A stretch of DNA of 64,000 nucleotides from Petrolisthes cinctipes (taxonomy: Eukaryota > Arthropoda > Malacostraca > Decapoda > Porcellanidae): the NCBI GenBank assembly GCA_033782935.1, contig JAWQEG010002468.1, positions 124,001-188,000 on the forward strand. Reading direction: 5' to 3'. The first letter of the stretch is position 1, and the number at the start of each line of letters is the position of its first letter. Positions 49,771-64,000 of this stretch are shown here, piece after piece. The translations under genes were made by a program, and so were the position numbers. The notes under the pieces were generated by a model. That model was not told the origin of the DNA. It made no database searches and saw nothing but the letters and a program-made list of their open reading frames with translations.

Positions 49771-49999
49771 CGGGACGGAATTCATGAGGAAGCGGCGAAT
49801 GAGTATATGTGTGATCAATCAAACACCGGAACGAATAAAAAATTGATGGGAATATACGCCAATCTTTTAATGTATCAATAAGGAAACGAATAAATTAATT
49901 ACTCGCGGAAATAATTATCAGCCAATCACTTAACTTCCTTTTGTTTTATATTATTTTCTTATTTTATTTATTATTATTATTATTATTATTTGTACCGAG

Positions 50000-51337
<1,338 letters not shown>

Positions 51338-51644
51338 TGTGCATTGTGTATAACTCGTAATTAATGTGCCAACTCTCTTTACTCTATAGACAACAAGTGC
51401 AGAGGCGAAAAATGTTAAGCTTTGTTAGGGATGCAATCATACTTACCTGACATATCTATCGACTGGTGGATGCATTTAAGTACATAATGAGGAAAATTTA
51501 GGTTCATCAATAGCATAATCTCTACAGCTTCATATTACTGGCAATTTCGGTCGGATTATAACAGGTCGGGAATATGAAAGTATTAGAGGAAGAGGATGAG
51601 CAGGGGGAAGGGGTGAGGAAGAATTCTGTTGGAGAATTAGAAAG

Positions 51645-51945
51645 AATGGGAGGAGGAAGAGGAGCTAGAATGGAAAGAAGTGAAGGAGGAAGAGGAGCTA
51701 GAATGGAAAGAGGTGAAGGAGGAAGAGGAGCTAGAATGGAAAGAAGTGAAGGAGGAGGAATGGAAAGAGGTGAAGGGGGAAGAGGAGGAATGGAAAGGAG
51801 TGAAGGAGGAAGAGGAGTAGCCTAGAATGGAAAGAGGTGAAGGAGGAAGAGGAGGAATGGAAAGAGGTGAAGCAGGAAGAGGAGGAATGGAAAGAGGTGA
51901 AGGAGGAAGAGGAGGAATGGAAAGAGGTGAAGCAGGAAGAGGAGG
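51645..51945. repeat. Purine minisatellite (33-bp and ~27-bp units)
   Basis: Units GGAGGAAGAGGAGCTAGAAT plus GGAAAGAAGTGAA, later shortened to about 27 bases. It creates Ser/Phe-rich and Glu-rich ORFs on the two strands. Confidence 0.9.
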
Positions 51946-52174
51946 ATGGGCATGAAGAATGGATAGGAGGAGTGAAAGAAGGAGACAGAGGAAGAGAAGG
52001 AGAAGATAAAAAAAAAAAGAGTTCAAGGAGAAGGTAAAGCAGAAACAGGAGAATGACGATAATAATGATGAAAAGGAGGATGACAGCAGCATGTGGCAGG
52101 TGAGGTGGTGGTGGTAACATTGGGGAAGGCAAGGAGAGTGACCTGACCCTGGGGCAACACCACCAGGTTTCTCC

Positions 52175-52180
<6 letters not shown>

Positions 52181-52218
<38 letters not shown>

Positions 52219-52490
52219 TGAGTGAGTGTGTGTGTTGTATTTAATGTATGTGTGTGTGTGTTGTATTTAATGTGTGTGTGTGTTGTATTTAATGTATGTG
52301 TGTGTGTTGTATTTAATGTATGTGTGTGTGTTGTATTTAATGTATGTGTGTGTGTTGTATTTAATGTGTGTGTGTGTGTTGTATTTAATGTGTGTGTGTG
52401 TGTGTGTTGCATTTAATGTGTGTGTGTGTGTGTTGCATTTAATGTATGTGTGTGTGTTGTACTTAATGTATGTGTGTGTATATGCATGCA
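52181..52490. repeat. GT-rich minisatellite (about 22-26-bp units)
   Basis: A GT tract followed by about ten units of TTGTATTTAATGTATGTGTG with variable GT length. Confidence 0.93.
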
Positions 52491-54486
52491 TGTATGTGTG
52501 CGTTATATTTTAATGTGTGTGTATATGCATGTATGTCTGTGTTACATTTTGATGATGTGTATGTAACTGTTTGTATACGTGTCTATGTGTGTGTGTGTGT
52601 GTGTGTGTATGTGACCCCCAGAAACAACCCAGCCACCACCACCACCACCACCACACCACTTCCTCTTACAACAGCTTCCATCACTGCACTGCACTACACT
52701 ACACTATACGCACTTTCACCATCCTATATACACATTAATACAATACAATATATACACTGTACGTCTTTACACCAAATAACACCACTCTAAAAAACAACTA
52801 CAACTACTTTACCCTCACCACAACAAGGTAATATAAACGAAGAAGTGCAAAAAATGGGGTGAATTAATAGTGAGAGTAGGAAAGAAGGGAGGGAAATAGA
52901 AATATACAAAGAGAAAATAAAAAGAGAATGGGAAGGAGAGAATATTTTATCACTACAAAAGGAAAAAAATAAACAAGATATACATAGCGAGAGAAAAGGA
53001 GAAAAATTGTCATGAATACCACCCAAGTTTCCAGCTAACTCTCAGGCAAATAAAAATTCCCTATAAAGAAACCTCTCATCAGGCCATGACCCTCTTTCTT
53101 CAGTTTACTGTCACCCTCTCTCCTATCCCTGCACCTCATCCCTGGTCCCTTACCCAATGGTTATATTCCCCACAGTTTCTCGCATAAATTTTTCTCTCTC
53201 TCTCTCTGACTGTCTCTCACTTGGTTCCTCCCTGTCAGCAATACACAGACAAAGTAATGTTTTACACAATTAATCGCTATATATATTATGTACCTCTCCG
53301 TTTTACCTATCTACGTGTTTCTCTATCTCCATATCATTCTTTCCGTTTGCCCCTTCCATTGTAACACTATATCATATGGATACAATGAAAATATTTTAGA
53401 TATTATCCTTCTCTCCCTCTCTTTTAATGTCTCCTTTAAATCTCACTAACTCTGCCTCTGGTATTCTCTCTCGTCGCAAAACATTACGACCACAAATCTG
53501 TCATCATCAATTATATAAAAATGTTTATCTTCATATTAAACTTCCTTAACTAACTGACAAAGCAAATGCCCATGAGTGCATGAACACAAGAAAAGGAATT
53601 ATCTTGCAATTTCACTTTCACAGGCGCGCGGGTATATATAATGAAGCGAAAGGGTAAACATGATGAGCAAAGAGAGGAGTGGGAAGCCAACAGAGCTAGC
53701 CAGGGAGATGAGCCCTTCAAATAAACGAGGGTGGGAAAGGACAGAAGTGACAACAGCAGATAGGGAGAAGGGGACGCAGAGAAAAAGAACGGGTAGTGTG
53801 AGGCAAGGAAGGAGGATGAGTAGTGGAGTACTTACGGAGTGACTATATGGAATGGGGAAGAAAGGAACGGGTGGTCTGATGCCGTGAATGTAAATGTGTC
53901 AGTTTCGTAAGAGATAGACTGGCGTGTATAAGGAATTTTAAAGACCACCTTATGAGTGGAGTTAGAGAGACTACCCTATGAAGCGCGAAAACACCTTATG
54001 AATGGGTCAAGGAGTTAGAAAAGTTACCTTATGAATGAAGTAAATACAAACACTCTGTATGCATGGCGTTAAATTATAGAGACCAGCTTACGAGTGGGGT
54101 TAGAAACAGACCACTAAATAAATATAGTTTTGCTGGTGCTTGGTAATGAATGGGGTTAACGAGGCTATAATCGTAAACAGTGTCGTGGACACAGCCAGGG
54201 CGACTTCACATTGTAAACAGCCAGCAGGGTTGTAGTAGGAGAAACAGGTTGTGGAAGACAGACAGACAGACAACGCCACACCTTCACTCACACTGGTTCA
54301 TCATTTACTCAACCACCGTGCATGCGGTTCCCTCACTCACTCTTCATCACTCACTCGACTGGATTTACCACTTCCTCTGCTGGGGCCCTCAATCAGATCA
54401 GGCACACACATCCTCAGGCACTCCTTCATATCAGACACATCCTCGTGCACTCGATTCAGACAAGAAAAATTATCCCAATGAGTTAA

Positions 54487-54509
54487 TTTTTTTTTTTTTT
54501 TTTTTTTTT
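54487..54509. repeat. Poly(T) tract
   Basis: 23-base T run. Confidence 0.95.
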
Positions 54510-57190
54510 ATTCTCCACTTGTCCCGTTTGCATACCTTCTCTTTCTCTTCAACCCTGTCTCTTTTTCACATATATTAATACTCCGATTTTCCTCTTTTCC
54601 CATTTTCTTTCTCTTCACCTACACCAGTCGTGTCTCCTTTCTCTCCTTTCACACTCTGATAGCTTCCTTCCACCTTTGCTGTCTCTCTGGAGTGAAAACA
54701 ACCACACGGACCACTAAACTCGTCAGCTCGTCACCCGTGCGTTCATCTCAAATGGTGCTCCGTGACGACACGAGTCTTGTGGTGACTAGTTAAGCATTTC
54801 CACTTCTTAACGCATACTAGATCAAGGGTTTTTATACCTCTGAACACTGCGGACATTATCATTTAAATATGTCTGAGTGACCCAGTTTCAACTCGTGTTC
54901 ATAAGTCTAAGGCAGAAGATCTTTTTATATTACTTTATCAAGGTAAGCAGCATTTCACACATGCCTAATTATACGAAACAGACCCCATTATTTGTGCACA
55001 TTTTTATCATCAATGTACATGCATGTACAAAGAATAAAGGGTATTGATCCTTATGGAGGGCAATGTTCCACGCGTAGAAATGTATAATTATGTGACAGAT
55101 TTCGTTCACTTAAATACACAGTATTTTACATTTTGCCCTAAAAGAGACACAAACGACCTATACTTACACATTCTTGTACACAAAGAGAGAACGACAAGCC
55201 ACAACGCTTTCTTTTCCCCTACAATAAGACCACCACCCGCCGCTCTCAACTATGGAATTCTGCTCATATATTTTTCCCCTTTCCTTATTAGTTCCTTCCT
55301 GCCATTGTGGCCAGGAGGAGAGGAACCTGAGAGCAGAGGTCAAGTCACTCCCTCCTGACAGCTGGTGTGCAGGTAGGCAGATGTAACCACATTAACAAAT
55401 ACTGTCACAAAGAGAAAGGCAATTGCAACCAGTCGTAGATAAACAGAACCTGATATGCATAGATGAATCCAGAGACAGACATATTTTGTTCGATACAAAC
55501 AAATGAAAACCGAGACACAAAATATGTAAAATATGGTACTATCTCTTAAACTCCGTTGGCGGAAGTAACTAAGGATACATAATGCCCCAAAATTTGATTA
55601 AAAATTATGCTCATGTTCGTACCAACAAACCTTGCTTGTTTTTACTCTTTAGAAAACATGAAGACGAACGATAATCTTCCCAGACCTCAGGCTATAGGTG
55701 TGAATAAAGTGCAAACTCATCAAAATAATAGGAAATAACTTATGATCTTCCCTGTCATTAAATACTCATCTTGTCAAACTAGCTGAGTCATCAGAATACG
55801 GGAACATTAATAGTGACCTTTCTTATCAACACTCATCTTAATCAACTTTCTGATGAATCAAAACATAAGAAGAATTATGATCCTTCGTGCCATTAAATAA
55901 CTGCCGCGACTCAAGTGCTAAACCCATCAAGGTACAAGAGGAATAAGTTCATAGCTATGAGATACAACACTACAAAGGCGAATAAATCGAGGTCCATTAA
56001 CAGGGCTGGCAAAGCATTTCCCCCGGATCATTGGCCCTTTTGTTGGACTACTGCAAACATGCCCAACTCCTTCCCTTCCTTTTTTTTAGTTTGTGTTTGC
56101 AAATATGCCTGTGAGTGTGTACAGGCGGGAGTGTGTGAATAAGACTGAGGTGTGTGTGTGTGTGTGTGTAGCCGACCAAACAGAGGTGAACTTTCCCGCC
56201 CATCTGATAAGACACGCACACATAGACTTCCTTGTCTGACCCACTAGGGAACATTTGCCACCTGGCGGGGAAACCTTGGCACTAACATGTTCTCTGAGTC
56301 CACATTGGTTGGCATCAAGACAAACACCACATTGCTGTAACAACTCACCCGGACACAACGTGATCAATAAATTTTCTGTTTTAATTAGTAATGATTCAGA
56401 TTTGACAAGTAGCCCATGAACTGCAACTTCTTGACAAGGAAGATTATAAATTTGAGAAAGACGATATCTGACTTAGCGATTTCAAGAATTATCAGAACGA
56501 TATTATACATTCTCCTTATGTTTTAAATAGTAAATGTTATAAATTCGCGACACTTTCTTCCATACGCTTAAACTTAAATTAAATTGCTATCATTATAATA
56601 AGGCTTTAATATCAACAGTTACTTATGCAGTGAAATATGTTTATGAAAGTATCTTGTCAGTTTTATAAATACATTCCCTGGAGGTCAACATGGTCTGTTC
56701 ATGGTGCAAAAATCTTTCCACTTCTTTGTACCATCTTGTATACAACATTATTGCAAATTTCGTCTTAATTATAAGCATATATTCATCACGTAAATGCGAC
56801 AGGTGAATTGAAAGGAAAATTATTGATGCAAATACTTTTTCGTTCAGTATCCGCACACTTGTCTTACTTTGTAATTTACTTCTCTGGTGATTAATATTTG
56901 CAAACATTTCTTTTAATATGTGGGAATGATTCAGATGTTCCAGTGTTAAGTATTCATAACTTTCGACAGGATTGGACTGACGAGGTGGAATAGAGAGAGA
57001 GAGAGATGGGTTGCTACAGTGTTATCCATCGTACTCGTGTGTTCACCAGTCACGCTTGCCTACCTGACCTTCCATCACGACATACAACACAGCCACCAAC
57101 ACACACGCACCCCAGCACCTCACTCACTCACTTGACGCACACTACAACAGACTTGGGTACCAACACACACGCATCCACCCCACTCTCTTT

Positions 57191-57330
57191 AAGGGGATAG
57201 TATACTTTTGGTACATTGGAGTGCCTTGATTCCTCCAAACTATGCCAGGAAACAAAACCAGATGGACAAATAGAATGGTGGCCTGTTGCTTGGAATAGTT
57301 TGGAGGAATCATTTGCTCCATTTCACAGCA
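57191..57330 (+). mobile_element. Family B MITE, copy 2
   Basis: Starts AAGGGGATAGTATACTTTTG. Inner inverted blocks are GATTCCTCCAAACTATG and ATAGTTTGGAGGAATC. Same family as 58234 and, inverted, 19688. Confidence 0.82.
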
Positions 57331-57534
57331 TATATTGTACTATATCACTAACTCAAACCTTCATTCACTCCCACTATACACACTTTCCCTTGTAACCTTT
57401 TTTCTCGCGACTTTACAGTACTCTCCTCTGCCCTACTGATATCTACCTCTGTCTCTCCCACTACTCACTGATCCTTAATTCAAGTTTCCCCTAGCCTCAA
57501 GTTCTATCCTCCCCATTCTTCCTTGATTCTTCAC

Positions 57535-57785
57535 TTTTCCCCTCGCCTCAGCTTCTATCCTCCCCGCTTCTTCACGTTTCCCCTTGCCTCAACTTCTATC
57601 CTCCCCATTTATCCCCGATTCTTCACGTTTCCCCTCGCCTCAACTTCTATCCTCCCCGACTCTTCATTTTTTCCCTCGCCTCAACTTCTATCCTCCCCGC
57701 TTCTTCACGTTTCCCCTCGCCTCAACTTCCATCCTCCCCGATTCTTCACTTTTCCCCTCGCCTCTATACTTCTATCCTCACCCCC
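57535..57785. repeat. CT-rich minisatellite (about 38-bp units)
   Basis: About six units of CACGTTTCCCCTCGCCTCAA and CTTCTATCCTCCCCG. Confidence 0.92.
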
Positions 57786-57986
57786 TCCCCTCTCCTCGGC
57801 CTCTTCAACAACGGTCACTGTCAACCGGGGCGGACCGTTACTCATACACATCATTAGCCCCTCCACCACCACCCCACCCTTATCGCCCCTATCACTAACC
57901 AACCACACTCGATGGTAACCCTGCTGGTCTACGGGTCACCTTACACCGCCCGGAACCCACAACGGAGCTGCCTGCCGATTTCACAG

Positions 57987-58165
57987 TACACTCGCAATCC
58001 AAAATATGTATCCAGGCTTGCTTCGAATGGCCTGATCGAGTATTAATTTAGCGAGCTCAAGCAAATGTGAAACAGGATAAGCGTTGTAATTGGTTCACTA
58101 GTATATATGTCAATTGATTCGAAACTTCAACAAGACCTGGATACAAATTTTGGATTGCGAGTGTA
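57987..58165. mobile_element. Tc1/mariner-like MITE (179 bp)
   Basis: Inverted ends of about 28 bases: CACTCGCAATCCAAAATATG and its partner, one mismatch, continuing through TATCCAGG. TA flanks both ends, fitting a TA target duplication. No ORF. Confidence 0.88.
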
Positions 58166-58233
58166 CCTGCCTGCGATTTTGTTGGGTTCTCCTCTAATTT
58201 CAGGACGACGCTATAGCTAGGGCACTGTTAATT

Positions 58234-58372
58234 AAGGGGAGAGTATACATTTTGGTACATACATTAGAGCACCTTGATTCCTCCAAAGTATGACAGAAAA
58301 CAGGACCAGATGAACAAAAATAATGGTAAATTTACTGTTGCTGGGAATAGTTTGGAGGAATCATTATCTCCA
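58234..58372 (+). mobile_element. Family B MITE, copy 3
   Basis: Starts AAGGGGAGAGTATACATTTT and has the same inner blocks as copy 2, with scattered differences. It lies about 1 kb from copy 2 in the same orientation. Confidence 0.82.
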
Positions 58373-61300
58373 AAAATGCCAAAACTGTAACCTCCCTTTA
58401 ATCGTTGGTGTAAATCCAGTTGCATTACCAAAGACGTATACTGTTATTAGTGAACTTACTGGAATAATAGTTAAATTATGGATATCATCAAACAGTTTCC
58501 CTCTAAGAAGAACAATAGTCTCGATTGAATAAGACAAACAATATAACAAAAGTTGTCAGCCGTTGTTTAAGCAAGACTCGTATTTTATTTTTCACAATTA
58601 TCACACGTTCCAGTTTCCATCAATACCATATAGTACAATATCCATAATTACCTCACACATCAAACGGTTCAATAAACACAATCACTCAGTTGTTCAGCCA
58701 CCAGAATCCCCTCGGTGCTCAGTCACACGTCATTACACATAGTTTAGTTACTTTCAATTGCTTGTTTACAAATCGGCCGTGCATGACTGTGAAATCAACC
58801 CATAAAACACTAACCACACCTGAGCCGTATTGTGAATCTGAATAGGAGTACCCAATCGCGGTCATAATTTACTTCTCCTGACCTCGTCGAATATTTTATG
58901 TTATGTTGCAAGTGTATGTTTGTGAGGGAAATTATAATGTCTACTATTCTGTTTATACATATAAATGTAATTATCAATACATTACTTTGGAATTATCTTC
59001 ATGACATGTAGATTTTCAGAGGTTTTAGGTTGATGTTAGGATAAGAATTTTCTATCCCTGACTGTATTGTGCCCGTTGTTGTGTCATCTGCATTGCCGTT
59101 AACTCGCAGTGGTTCGTCATAGCTGTAGTCACGCGGGGAATCCTTGTAAGTTGCTGCTATTATACCCAGTCAGTTTTCTGCTAACTCCTGGTGTAAATTC
59201 CCCTGGGAGTGTTGACCCACTTGGCAGGTGTGAGGCCAGCAGGAGGAGGGAGCCGGGCCAACTCTGGGTCTTATAAGGCTATCCAGGACTGGCCAGTTCA
59301 CCGGGTCCCTGTAAGGTCTCAGATGCCTGCCTCACCCACCGCTACCCTAACTGCTATCCAGTACTATTACCTCTATAACTCTACTGTCCACTGCTATAAG
59401 AAACGTCTCAATTCCTCACCACCAATGTTTAAATAAAGTTAAAATACACTTTGAGAATACTTAGTTATAATAATATACTGATGAACGAAAATTATCAAAA
59501 CAATATACTACTTCTACTTCCGGCTTTGTCCATACTAATAGCACTACTACAATTCTGAATACCGACCCAATGTGCGCCCTCCCCTCCTGTGACTGAACAC
59601 AATTAATTTTTTTCGTTCCACGTTTTAGATTTTTTTAAGATTTAAAGGTAGAGAATTTTTTTTAGTGGGTAGGCTATACATAAATTGAGGTGAGGTGAGG
59701 TGACGCTATGTAACTCTGGGTGGTAAAAGTTGACAGAAGTACAGGATATACGAACAAGAGGAAAGAGTAAAAATCATCAGGGCTGAAAGTGCAGTCAAAT
59801 AGGGTGCTTTGTTCTGGCGTATAATCTTAGGTGAAAGTTGTCTCTTGCTTGCAACTGTTTACTGTAGGAGTCAACACTGGTGCACTCAGTCCGTAGTCTC
59901 TGACTCCCACCACAATTACAGAACCCAGAATGACCCGAGGAAAAAAATTGTAATGTTGTGATACTTTCTTTCCCATGGTGACGCAAACCTCCACTGGATA
60001 TTCCTGTGCTTGTGCATGCAACGTTTTGGGGTTCAGCTCTGACGTAACACCACGCTGTCTGGGTTGAAGGTTGCCCTCCAGTGCTCACTGGCCATAAGTC
60101 ATGATGACACCGAACGTCACTGCTCAAGGAATATATGACGACATCTCTGACAATCACTGCCCTTGTAAGTTGTAATACCTCTCTGACCGTTACGGCTCAA
60201 AATAATCATTCATATGTACTGTATATGATGCAGACTCATCTTCATTTCCCTAGGATTATAATTGTTGTACAGTACATATATGATGACATCTCCAACTAGA
60301 GACCTTGACGAATCTATAATTTTCTCGTGCTGCCTCTACTCTAGAAATATCGAATGATGACACCTTACATCGCCACCGCCCTCAGAAATCAGAAAGTTAC
60401 GACCGCAAGAACCCCTAACGTGTGAGTGCTCGGCCTGGTAAGAGTGAGAACCCAAGAGCTGAGTAACACGCCCTCGCTGGCACAATGAAACGATACTGTG
60501 AATGTCGCAAGATACTGACCATCAAGCTGAAATTACACATGTGCCAACCCATGTGCATGTATGTGAAGTGCTCGCTCGCGCGCACGTTCACATGTGAGTC
60601 ATGACAGGATAGCAGATAGACAATTGCAAGCAGCCCCTTCTCTTCCCATGCTCCTGGCCTCATGCAAACAAGCACCACTGATGATGATCCCAACAAGCGT
60701 ACATGCAGTAATTTCGTCTCTCATAATGACACAGTTGAACCCTATACATTTCAGAAACACGGAGGGCAGGAGGAAGGAACGAATTTGTTATTGTCTACCA
60801 GAGGGCGTTTCTTGAGTACCTTCAAGTCACGCTGCAAAACCTGACGAGTCCTTTTAGAGGAAGGCACTAAAAAGAAGTCAAACACAAAGCAGGAGGCAAG
60901 CCTTTTATATTTTTTTTACACAGCATTACTATTCAAACGGTGCTGCTCGCCTTGTTTGGGAGAGTGACTGGACGGTATGTATGGCGTTTCATCACACCAA
61001 ACATTTTTAAGAGAAAGAGTATTTACAGACACATGGTAAGTGCGGGTATTGGATTGAGATGGAAAGGAATGTATAGTGTCAAGTTATAGGTCACAAAATA
61101 CTATGGGCATGGTGAGGTGAAACGAGAAGGGAAAGTGAAAGAGTAAAATAAGTATGAAAAGGGCTATGAATATGTAAGATGAGAAAAACGTAGGAAGGTG
61201 CAAGGTGTGAGTTGTGTGACCTGTAAAGAGGTGTTGCGGTGTGAGGCAGGTGAGACGAGGAAGTGCTTCACAGGTCATTGTATCCGTCCGTGACTTCCAC

Positions 61301-63660
61301 CTCCACCACCACCACCACCAACACTGCCTCTACTACACCACCACTACCTCTACCACTACTGCTACACCTTTACCACCACCACCACCTTACTATCAACAAC
61401 ACTATAACTTCACCACTACACTTTCAGTACCTCTTTCACCATCTCCATCACATCTTCAAACTGTAACTATATAATACTAAAAACAAACAATATTACCACT
61501 TGCTTATTTCAATTACATCATGACAACAATACTATACTTCCACAATCAACACCTCAACAGAGAGAACACGTACTGGATAAATACCTCACACTGTATGGAT
61601 ATATCATCCATACAGCCGTACCACCCCAATTATCAAATATTGCCGTGCAACTCAAATATCTTACTCCCTGACATGCAAAGCAATAATCATCAGCAACACA
61701 TGAAAGCGTAACATCGGTATAGATCACTACTTTTCCCAGCGTTGAAATCTCTCGTACACTGTCGATACAAATCTCTATCAACATCACTATCGTAAAAATT
61801 ATACGAAAAGGGATACCGGTAACTATTAACCCTTTCATCACCTTTCCCTCACTGATGTACGATTCTCTCTTGCACAACAGCGAATAAACATTTCAAATAC
61901 AAAATGAACAATGATTCAAATTACAAGGTGAACACACATGAATCATCAATCTTTCCAAATCCAGCATGTACAGTACAGTACGTCAGACAGTGATGTACTG
62001 TATATATATATATATATAAGCAAGTGTCACAGGATCGCTCTCACTCACTCACTTATATAGACACAAGATGACACCACTGAGGCGCGTCATCCAATACAAT
62101 TACCAATAACCTTTACTTTACACTCGTACACAATAGGCAGTTTTTCTACACAGCCATTTCAAAATAATTTTGACTGGAATAACTGGTGCAGCTAATAATT
62201 TCCACTGGTTTCAAAGGCAGTACTGTATCAACCCTATGTGCATCATGATGTTATTAGTAAATTGGAGGCTACATTTCCTTCCTTCAGTATTAGCAGTTTG
62301 GAGTAATTAGTTGCCTCTAATCTACCGCCAACATAAAAATACCATTAACAATTAATTATTTCATTATTAAGAAAGTTTAATATATCAGCCCAGTGACCTA
62401 TTCTGAGGATTTTCTCTAGTTAATAACACAAAATTTCACTCGTCACGAGGAAAACCTCAAGTTCAAGTGGTTAACAGAGAAAAAGTCAATAAATCAGTAT
62501 CTGCCTCTGTACACGATTTTTGCCCAAAAAATTAAGGTCAGCAACAAGGACGCACACTTCTAATTACTTGCAGCCTACCGACCTAAACTCGTGGGAAATT
62601 GTTGACCAACTTATTTCCGTGTGTATGTCTCTGAAGGCAGGAAGCTCAGAGGGGGAAGTGGAGCGGATCCCAAACTGTAGAAGCAATGCCTGACTTATAT
62701 TCTTTCACTCAAGTCCAGCCAACCCACGATGCAATTACGTATTTTCTCCTGAAGGGACGTGGGAATTGCCGAACCTTCAGTCTTAATTCATCTTAACCAC
62801 GTTTTATTTACCCTCCTTAATTATCCTGTCAGTCAATAAAAAAAAAAAAACTTAATAATATTAGCTCTCCAATTATCAGGTAACTAATTTACTATCTCAA
62901 GCACAACCACACCTCCGGCTAGATAATAATGTCTTCCCAACAGCATATTCACCTCTTCACCATCATCAACATTATTTCTATTGTTTTATTTTTATTTTGT
63001 TTTTTCCAAGGGATCATCTCGCCTCCCACATCAACACCCGCAGTTCTCCCATCATTTGGTATAATAAACTATCCAATCCTCCCCCCTTCCATTATCAAAA
63101 ACATTCCTCCCACCGAAAATTAATGTTCTCGCTTGCTCACACACTCGCATTCTCCTACAGAGTTTTTTTTACAGTAACCAGCAAGGTATATAAATAATCT
63201 CACATTATAATTCTACGACTTTTATCTCCCACTGCGATTCCTTTTAGTATCTATTTTCTAAGTATTCCCTAATAATACAACCCTTCTCTCAAATCTTTAC
63301 TCCAATCACCATAGCCATTCTACGACCATACAGGTAAGTCATGTAAACTCCCTTACATACCAGTCAACCACTAGCTAGTTGTCCCACAGTCCACACTAAC
63401 CACAGTTCTCATAACCACAAACAGTTTTCCATTAGGCTAACTCTTTCCAGCTCTCTCTCTCTCTTTTACTCACCAACCGCAGTTCTTCTCCTATTAGTTA
63501 GCCTGCCTCTCTCTCTCTCTATCTATCTCTCTCTCTCTCTCTCCAGCCACAAACCACAATACTCTCCCATAACTATTTTCATGCAGCCTTGAAAACACAC
63601 GCAGCAATTTTCCCCCCGCCATTTGAACCACAGGCAGGAGACGGATAGAGGGAGCGCTAA
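58373..63660. other. Gene-poor region
   Basis: No supported gene. Holds CCA repeats near 61300, a short AT tract near 62002-62018, and donor/acceptor-like text at 59.1-59.3 kb described in the findings. Confidence 0.45.
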
Positions 63661-63667
63661 CCCCTTA

Positions 63668-63910
63668 CATCAGCAACACCAAATAACAACACAACAACAA
63701 CTACACAAAACAACAACACAACAACAACTACACAAAACAACAACACAACAACTACACATAACAACAACACAACAACTACACAAAACAACACAACAACCAC
63801 ACAAAACAACAACACAACTACTACACAAAACAACACAACTACTACACAAAACAACAACACAACAACTACACAAAACAACAACACAATAACTACCGGTACA
63901 CAAAACAACA
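63668..63910. repeat. CAA-rich minisatellite
   Basis: About ten units of ACAACAACACAACAACTACA plus CAAA, with length variants. It produces Thr/Gln- and Val-rich ORFs on the two strands. Confidence 0.93.
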
Positions 63911-64000
63911 AAATCACTAAACAACCACACAACAATACAAGGTCAGCGGCCACACAGCCAGGCAATTACTGAGTGAACCAAGATAACAGGAGTGGATATT

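Noticed and set aside
51637..52132. Ser/Phe-rich minus-strand ORFs of 130-150 codons
   Set aside because: Produced by the GA-rich minisatellite at 51645-51945; no splice or start support.
59795..60157. 120-codon minus-strand ORF
   Set aside because: Not low-complexity, but I recognise no domain and it has no splice sites or poly(A) signal. Possibly a decayed transposon piece.
63623..63965. Thr/Gln-rich plus ORF and Val/Leu-rich minus ORF
   Set aside because: Direct read-through of the CAA minisatellite on the two strands.

Overview
The window is nuclear DNA of an arthropod, almost certainly a decapod crustacean. Genes are spliced with GT-AG introns. The GAPDH protein agrees closely with lobster and shrimp GAPDH as I remember them. 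The DNA is AT-rich, full of long GA, GT, CA and CT microsatellites, and littered with small inverted-repeat transposons and decayed non-LTR retrotransposons. I see no bacterial, viral or CRISPR-type features. The species cannot be named from sequence alone.

Layout. 1-4.7 kb holds GAPDH on the minus strand: one main coding exon (1326-2252), a 26-codon first coding exon (4095-4172), a tiny non-coding first exon near 4613-4632 and a compact promoter. 4.7-10.7 kb is an intergenic stretch with AT repeats, a possible tRNA-derived SINE and a 575-bp hAT-like element. 10.8-18.0 kb holds SLC25A11, the mitochondrial 2-oxoglutarate/malate carrier, on the plus strand: six coding exons and 313 codons, with transposon debris in introns 1, 2 and 3. 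A candidate terminal exon of an unknown minus-strand gene (18861-19119) faces it. 19-26 kb is intergenic and transposon-rich, with Harbinger-like and hAT-like MITEs, two retrotransposon RT fragments and an orphan CCAAT/CRE/initiator promoter at 22.6 kb.

26.0-36.8 kb holds the 3' part of a minus-strand gene for a secreted sushi (CCP) domain protein. Five exons with matching phases end in a short cysteine-rich tail, followed by a 1.9-kb 3' UTR. Its 5' exons are not recognisable in the window. 37-64 kb has no gene I can name. It is mostly simple repeats, minisatellites and MITEs, with a few exon-like islands. The best are a minus-strand terminal exon at 45.03-45.13 kb and a CpG-rich plus-strand terminal exon at 49.55-49.77 kb, each followed by a poly(A) signal.

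GAPDH and SLC25A11 are head to head about 6 kb apart. Cytosolic glycolysis and the malate-aspartate shuttle are linked through NADH, but nothing in the sequence shows shared regulation. Most long ORFs in the 30-64 kb region are by-products of low-complexity repeats and are not genes.
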